Source: Solirubrobacter sp963837485
GTDB taxonomy: Bacteria > Actinomycetota > Thermoleophilia > Solirubrobacterales > Solirubrobacteraceae
Length of the DNA stretch: 64,000 bases
NCBI GenBank assembly: GCA_963837485.1
Contig: CAWINP010000001.1
Location: 310,001-374,000, forward strand
Direction of reading: 5' to 3'
Shown here: positions 59,116-64,000 of the stretch, piece by piece
Numbering within the stretch: the stretch's first letter is position 1
Layout: each line of letters starts with the position of its first letter
Program-made: the position numbers and the translations under genes
Notes under the pieces: generated by a model
Told to the model about the DNA's origin: nothing
The model's input: the letters and a program-made list of their open reading frames with translations, nothing else
Databases searched by the model: none

Positions 59116-62100
59116 ACGTGAGGGTGCGGGTGTAGGAGCCCGTCCTCAGCGCGTCGTTGGCCCCGATCTGCTGCTTGAAGCCGATCGCCACCGGATCGTT
59201 GGACACGGGCGCGACGTAGCTCTTCGGCAGGCCGGTCACCTGCAGCGGCGCCGGCAGCGCGAACGCCCCGTTCATCAGGTGGCCGGGCTCGCTCACCGTC
59301 AGCGTGGCGTCGGCCGCCGTGGAGATCACGCTCGCCGTCGTCGACGCCTCGTACGTCTTCGCCAGCCCCGGCGTGAACGCGCCGAAGCTGACGTTCGGAC
59401 CGAGCGTGAGCGCGAGCGTCGCCGGCACGCTGCCGCCGACCGGGAGCTCCTTGACGTTCGGGAGCGGCTCCGGCGCGGGCGGCTCGCCCGGACCGCAGGT
59501 GCGCGGGATGTAGACGACCGGCGCGACGCAGTGCCACGTCTGCGGGTTGATCTCCGACGGCGTGCGCCGGATCGCCGCCGCGCGCTCGTACGCGTACGCG
59601 AAGCCGAGCAACTTCGCGTCGTCGCCGGCGGTGCCGGTGAACGAGAGCGACAGCGGGCGCCGCAGCGTCGCGTCGTAGCCCATCGGGACGCTGATCTGCG
59701 GGTAGCCCGCGCGGATGCCCACCTCCTCGGTCTGCGGGGTGAGCGACAGGATGGCGTCGACGGGCGCCCCACCGTTCGCGAGCAGGGTGTCGATGTACGC
59801 CCGCGAGGCGGTGCGGCCGGCCGCCAGGTCGGCGTTGTACGACGTCGCGGTGGCCGGGTCGGTCAGGTCGATCGCAGCGGCTGCGCGCAGCCGCTGCTGA
59901 TTGAACTTCAGCTCGTCCGCGGGGTGTGCGTCGTTGTAGGCGACGATGCCCGCCGTCGACTTCCCGTACGGCGCCAGGTAGGCGTCGAGGTCGCGGCGCA
60001 GCTCGCGGTCGATGACCTTGGCGGTGCTCGGGCGGGTCGGCGCCGTCATCGTCACTGCCGTCGCTCCCGCCGCGGTGATCTCCGCCACCGCGTCGGTGAA
60101 CGGCTGCGCGGCGTTGCCGCTCGCCGGCGCGATCACGCCGATCCGCTTGCCCGACAGCGCCGACTTCGAGAGCGCCGCCGTGTAGTCGGGCGCCGTCGCC
60201 GGAGCGCTTCCGGTTACTTCGTCCAACGGGTCGCGGCCGACCAGGCCGGTGAGCAGCGCGGCCACGTCGCCGACCGTGCGCCCCACGGGCGCGGGCGTCT
60301 CCTGGCTGCGGGCGACCGGCAGCACGCCGGTGCGCGAGACCAGCCCGAGCGTCGGGCGCAGCGCCACCACGCCGGTGTTGACCGCGGGAACTAGCGCGCT
60401 GATCGAGTTGCCGTTCGTCGGATTGGTCGTGCCGCTGGTGGACGCGTCGGTCTCGACGCCGACGGTCGCCGCCGCCAGCCCGGACGCCGCCGCGGCGACC
60501 GCGCCGGCGCTCGAGCCGTTGACCGTGGAGCGCATGTCGTACGGGTTGAGCACCTGCCCGTGCAGCGCGCCGTACCCGGCGGGCTGGCCGGTGGAGACCA
60601 TGCCGTTGAGCTCGGTGACGTTGCCCTTGCCGAGGATGATCGCCCCGGCCGCCTTCAGGCGCGTCACGAGCGCGGCGTCGGCGCTCGGCGTCACGTCCTC
60701 CAGCGCCAGCGAGCCGGCCGTGGTCGGTAGCCCCGCGACGTCGATCGTGTCGTTGACCAGCACCGGGATGCCGGCCAGCGCGCCCTGCGCGTCGCCGCGC
60801 GCCCGTGCCGCGTCGGCGGCGGCCGCCTGCGTCGCCGCAGCGGGATTGACCGAGCGGACCGCGTCGATCCCCGGCCCCTGCTGGTTGACGAACCTGATCC
60901 GCTCCAGGTACGCCTTCACGAGCGCGGCGCTGGTCAGCGTGCCGTTGCCGAAGCGGCGCTTGATCTCCGCCACGTCGAGGCGCTCGAGGTCGAGCGCGGG
61001 CGGGACGAGCGCGTCGGTCAGCGGGCCGGCGAAGCCGCTGAACGGCCCGCAGGAGTGCGGGTCATAGCGCGGGCCGGGCACGCAGCGCCAGCTCGCGGGA
61101 TTGACCTCCGACGGCGGGCGGCGCAGCTTCGTCGCCTGCTCGTAGGCGTACGCGTACCCGAGCAGCTTGGCCTCGGAGTAACGGCGGCCGACGAACGTGA
61201 CGTTGATGGGGCGGCCGGTGTCGGCGATGAACCCGGCCGGCACGCTGACGATCGGGTAGGACGCGAACGCCGCCGGGCTGATCAGCCCGAGCTGGAGCTG
61301 CAGGACCGCGTCGAGGTCGTCGTCCGGCGACGCGGTCTGGTTGAGCAGGTTGTCCAGGTACGTCTTGGAGTTCGCGATCCCCGTATCGCGGACCTGCTGG
61401 TACTCGGCGAGCTCGTCCGGGCGCTCGAGGTGGTACGTCGACGACGGGCCGATGCGGCTGTCGCCGTACTTCAGACCCTCCTCGGGGTGCGCCTTCAGGT
61501 AGTCGTAGGCCTCGTCGAAGCTCTTGATCGGCGCGCTCGCGGGCAGCGTCGAGAGGTACTTGCTGAGGTCGCGGCGGAACTCGCGGTTGAGGATGCTGCC
61601 CTGCGTCGGGAGGTTCGGAACGGTGATCGGCACCACGGTCGCGCCGGCCGCGGCCAGCGCGTTGCGCGCCGCGACGTAGTTCGCGTTCGTCCCCGAGACG
61701 CCGATTCGCGCGCCCTGCAGCGCGTTCGGCTTCAGGCCCGACAGGAAGTCCGGGTTCACCGGCGAGTCCGACGTGCGCGGGTCGTCGGGGTCGTGCCCGG
61801 CGCCGGCCTGCAGCAGCAGCGCCGCGTCGCTCACGGTCTGGGTCAGAGGACCGAGGGTGTCCTGCGTCTCGGAGATCGGGACGACGCCGGAGCGGCTCCA
61901 CAGGCCGGTCGACGGGCGGATGCCCACCACCCCGTTCTGGGTCGCCGGCGAGATGATCGAGCCTTCGCTGTCGGAGCCGACGGTCAGCGCGGCGAGGCCG
62001 GCCGCGGCGGCGACGCCAGAGCCCGCCGACGAGCCGCCCGGGTCGGTCGACGTGTCGTACGGGTTGAGCACCTGGCCGCCGAGCGAGCTGTTGCCGCTCT

Positions 62101-62593
62101 GCTGGTTGTTGGAGACGTAGGCGGCGAACTCGGTCAGGTTGAGCTTGCCGAGGATCACCGCTCCGGCCGCCTTCAGGCGGCGCACCACGAACGCGTCGCG
62201 GTCCGGGACCGAGTGCTCGAGCACGATCGAGGCGGCGGTCGTCGGCATCCCGGCGACGTCGACGTTGTCCTTGAGCAGCACCGGGAGCCCCTCGAGCGGG
62301 CCGAGCGGCGCCTGGTCGCGGCGCCGCGCGTCGGACGCGCGCGCCTCGTCGAGCGCCTTCGGGTTCAGCGAGCGGACCGCGTTGATCGCCGGGCCGCGTT
62401 GATTGACGGCGGCGATCCGCTCCAGGTACGCGCGCGTCAGCGCGACGCTCGTCAGCTCACCCGCCGTGAGCTTGGACTCCAGCTCGGTCGCCGAGGTCTT
62501 CTCGAGATCGAGCCCGGCGGCCCGCGCGGCCGGCGCGCCCGCGGCGAAACAGGCGATCGCCAGCGCGACCGCTCCGACACGTACCCCTCGCAT
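59090..62593 (-). CDS. Secreted tandem amidase, second domain degenerate
   Basis: A 1167-residue exported protein: signal peptide (VALAIACFAAGAPAARAA), amidase-signature domain 1 (about 30-500), domain 2 (about 530-1010) and a C-terminal beta domain (about 1045-1167) of a type common in secreted actinobacterial proteins. Domain 1 keeps the catalytic Lys (VLLKDNVDV, K108), the cis-Ser in GGSSAGSG and the nucleophile in SDSEGSIISPA. In domain 2 the Lys is Asn (VLVNDTIDV, N614) and the Ser loop carries an insertion (ETDASTSGTTNPTNGNSISA). Substrate unknown; amide or peptide hydrolysis outside the cell would feed the transporter. GGGGG precedes ATG 62593. Confidence 0.88.
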   Translation of the reverse strand: MRGVRVGAVALAIACFAAGAPAARAAGLDLEKTSATELESKLTAGELTSVALTRAYLERIAAVNQRGPAINAVRSLNPKALDEARASDARRRDQAPLGPLEGLPVLLKDNVDVAGMPTTAASIVLEHSVPDRDAFVVRRLKAAGAVILGKLNLTEFAAYVSNNQQSGNSSLGGQVLNPYDTSTDPGGSSAGSGVAAAAGLAALTVGSDSEGSIISPATQNGVVGIRPSTGLWSRSGVVPISETQDTLGPLTQTVSDAALLLQAGAGHDPDDPRTSDSPVNPDFLSGLKPNALQGARIGVSGTNANYVAARNALAAAGATVVPITVPNLPTQGSILNREFRRDLSKYLSTLPASAPIKSFDEAYDYLKAHPEEGLKYGDSRIGPSSTYHLERPDELAEYQQVRDTGIANSKTYLDNLLNQTASPDDDLDAVLQLQLGLISPAAFASYPIVSVPAGFIADTGRPINVTFVGRRYSEAKLLGYAYAYEQATKLRRPPSEVNPASWRCVPGPRYDPHSCGPFSGFAGPLTDALVPPALDLERLDVAEIKRRFGNGTLTSAALVKAYLERIRFVNQQGPGIDAVRSVNPAAATQAAAADAARARGDAQGALAGIPVLVNDTIDVAGLPTTAGSLALEDVTPSADAALVTRLKAAGAIILGKGNVTELNGMVSTGQPAGYGALHGQVLNPYDMRSTVNGSSAGAVAAAASGLAAATVGVETDASTSGTTNPTNGNSISALVPAVNTGVVALRPTLGLVSRTGVLPVARSQETPAPVGRTVGDVAALLTGLVGRDPLDEVTGSAPATAPDYTAALSKSALSGKRIGVIAPASGNAAQPFTDAVAEITAAGATAVTMTAPTRPSTAKVIDRELRRDLDAYLAPYGKSTAGIVAYNDAHPADELKFNQQRLRAAAAIDLTDPATATSYNADLAAGRTASRAYIDTLLANGGAPVDAILSLTPQTEEVGIRAGYPQISVPMGYDATLRRPLSLSFTGTAGDDAKLLGFAYAYERAAAIRRTPSEINPQTWHCVAPVVYIPRTCGPGEPPAPEPLPNVKELPVGGSVPATLALTLGPNVSFGAFTPGLAKTYEASTTASVISTAADATLTVSEPGHLMNGAFALPAPLQVTGLPKSYVAPVSNDPVAIGFKQQIGANDALRTGSYTRTLTFTLSTTNP

Positions 62594-62618
62594 GCCATCC
62601 CCCTCTTGACGTTGTGCG

Positions 62619-62858
62619 TCAGGTGTAACCCGTCGTGACCCTCATTCCGGCACGCACCGGCTCGATGCATGCGCGGACGACGCGGCCGTCCGCCTGCACG
62701 CGGCACTCCTGGCAGACGCCGATGCCGCAATAGACGCCGCGCGGCGTGCCCGACGGGCTCGGGCGCAGCGCGGCGCGGCCGGAGGCGAGCAGGGCGGCGG
62801 CGATGCTCTGGCCCGCCGGCGCCCGCAGCGGCTCCCCGTCGACGCTCAGCTCGATCAC
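62619..62858 (-). CDS. (2Fe-2S) ferredoxin-like subunit (HcnA-like)
   Basis: A 79-residue protein with a ubiquitin-like ferredoxin fold (VIELSVDGEPLRAPAGQSIA) and four cysteines GVYCGIGVCQECRV and RACIEP for a [2Fe-2S] cluster. It matches the small subunit of HcnABC/D-hydroxyproline dehydrogenases. GTG 62858 overlaps the stop of the upstream flavoprotein gene (GTGA), so the two are translated together. Confidence 0.88.
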   Translation of the reverse strand: MIELSVDGEPLRAPAGQSIAAALLASGRAALRPSPSGTPRGVYCGIGVCQECRVQADGRVVRACIEPVRAGMRVTTGYT

Positions 62859-64000
62859 GAGACCGCCAGCGCCGCGGGGGCGAAGCGGTCCGGCGAGAAC
62901 CACTCGATCGGCAGCGGCGTCGGCTCGCCGGCGTGCCAGGCCGCGACCAGCTCGCCGGTCGCCGGCGCGAGGCCGATGCCGGCGCCCTCGTGGCCGGTGG
63001 CCACGCACAGGTTCGGCGCCTCCGCGAATGGGCCCACGATCGGGACGTGGTCGGGCGTCAGCGGGCGCAGCCCGGCGTACACGCGCAGCGCGCGGGCGTC
63101 CTGGAGGACCGGGAAGAAGCGGGCGGCGCGGCGGGCGATCGCGGCGGCGACGGAGAGGTCGACCTCGCGGTCGAAGCCGACGTGCTGACGGCTGGAGCCG
63201 AGCAGCGCGGTGCCGCTGACCGTCGACTCGACGACCATGGCGATCTGCAGCGCCGCGTCGTCGGCCTCGACGGCGGCGACGTAGCCGGCCTCGCTGAGCT
63301 TGCGACGGAAGCGCACCGGCGAGCGCTCGAGCACGACGATCTGGCCCTTGCGCGGCGTCACCGGCACCGAGAGGCCGGCGGTCTCGAGCAGCGCGGGCGT
63401 CCACACGCCTGAGGCGACCACGATCGAGCCGGTGGCGATGCGGCCGGCGCTCGTCTCCAGCCCGGTCACGCGTCCGCGCGACCTGATGATGCGGTCGACG
63501 GCGCGGTCGGTGATCAGCTTGGCGCCGGCGGCCACCGCGGCGCGGACGAGCGCGACGGTCGCGAGCCGCGGCTCGAGCTGCGCGTCGCCCGGGTAGAGCA
63601 CGCCGCCGGGGAGATCGTGGGCGGCATAGGGCTCCTCGCGCCGCAGCGCGGCGGCGTCGAGCAGCTCACCCTGCACGCCGAGGCCGGCAAGCGTCTGCGC
63701 GCGCTCGGCGGAGGCGGCCAGCTCGGTCTCGGTCTCGGCGACCACGACGCTGCCCTTGCGGTCGTACTCGAAGTCGTCCGGCAGGCGCTCGGCCAGCTCC
63801 GCCCACAGCTCGGCGGAGCGCAGCGCCAGCGGCAGCTCGCGCTCGAGCTCCTTGTCCCAGGCGAGCACGTTGCCCTCGCAGGCGCCGGAGCTGCCCGACG
63901 CGACGAACGAGCGGTCGAGCAGCGTGACGCGCGCGCCGGAGGCAGCGAGGTAATAGGCGCACGAGGCCCCGACGACCCCGGCACCCACGACGACCACATC
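62855..64000 (-). CDS. DAO-type FAD oxidoreductase (HcnC-like), start beyond window
   Basis: At least 382 residues of a D-amino acid oxidase-fold flavoprotein; the frame is open at the window edge (DVVVVGAGVVGASCAYYLAA). It contains the FAD motif GAGVVGAS, FVASGSSGACEGNVLAWDKE, VVASGVWTPALL and the C-terminal GLRPLTPDHVPIVGPFAEAP with ATGHEGAGIGLAPATGELVA. With the ferredoxin-like and HcnB-like subunits it would oxidise cis-4-hydroxy-D-proline to pyrroline-4-hydroxy-2-carboxylate. Glycine or another D-amino acid is an alternative substrate. Confidence 0.88.
   Translation of the reverse strand, partial: DVVVVGAGVVGASCAYYLAASGARVTLLDRSFVASGSSGACEGNVLAWDKELERELPLALRSAELWAELAERLPDDFEYDRKGSVVVAETETELAASAERAQTLAGLGVQGELLDAAALRREEPYAAHDLPGGVLYPGDAQLEPRLATVALVRAAVAAGAKLITDRAVDRIIRSRGRVTGLETSAGRIATGSIVVASGVWTPALLETAGLSVPVTPRKGQIVVLERSPVRFRRKLSEAGYVAAVEADDAALQIAMVVESTVSGTALLGSSRQHVGFDREVDLSVAAAIARRAARFFPVLQDARALRVYAGLRPLTPDHVPIVGPFAEAPNLCVATGHEGAGIGLAPATGELVAAWHAGEPTPLPIEWFSPDRFAPAALAVS

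Overview
This 64 kb window is a very GC-rich, gene-dense actinobacterial chromosome segment. GC-rich third codon positions, frequent GTG and TTG starts, 4-nt start/stop overlaps and overall gene content fit the Thermoleophilia, probably Solirubrobacterales. That assignment is an inference from protein style; no rRNA is present. There is no prophage, insertion sequence or CRISPR array, and no gene-free stretch longer than 300 bases.

Left part (1-13 kb): a two-component pair (kinase cut by the window edge), a degenerate M28-like membrane protein, a sortase followed by a FlgM-like protein, the csp-infA-thiL operon, a class A PBP, MscS, an HAD / CPBP-protease / L,D-transpeptidase operon, a YbdK-type ligase, a tandem intergenic repeat and pyrE, whose stop codon lies inside a tRNA-Arg(CCT) gene. 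13-18 kb holds an oligopeptide ABC transporter without a binding protein, then a short-chain dehydrogenase and an ArsR-SRPBCC pair divergent from clpP, with two matching palindromes between them. 19-31 kb: dtd, a galT-like gene, a TlpA thioredoxin, an SF2 helicase with a histone-H1-like tail interrupted by a frameshift, an orphan hypX and a GGDEF-EAL protein.

The 31-39 kb block is one long minus-strand tetrapyrrole / cytochrome c maturation operon: mog, ccmA, ccmB, ccmC, ccmD-like, hemA, hemC, cobA-hemD fusion, then a SAM hydrolase-biotin ligase fusion. A dispersed quasi-palindromic repeat sits at operon junctions here (hemA/hemC twice, ccmA/ccmB) and at the hypX junction. Every copy contains a small ORF whose start overlaps the upstream stop codon and whose stop overlaps the downstream start codon. 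Similar non-repeat bridge ORFs lie between hemC and cobA-hemD and between dppD and dppF. These translational bridges are the most unusual feature of the window.

The right part (44-64 kb) looks like a hydroxyproline and peptide utilisation locus: GntR regulator, pyrroline-4-hydroxy-2-carboxylate deaminase-like DapA homologue, proline racemase / 4-hydroxyproline epimerase, a TetR/DHA2 efflux pair, a PucR regulator, a complete peptide ABC transporter, a dapA-like remnant, and three subunits resembling a D-hydroxyproline (HcnABC-type) dehydrogenase around a secreted tandem amidase whose second domain has lost its catalytic lysine. A Liv-type transporter with an LivM-LivG fusion lies just upstream. 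Together they could import hydroxyproline-containing peptides, epimerise free hydroxyproline to the D-form, oxidise it and deaminate the pyrroline to alpha-ketoglutarate semialdehyde.
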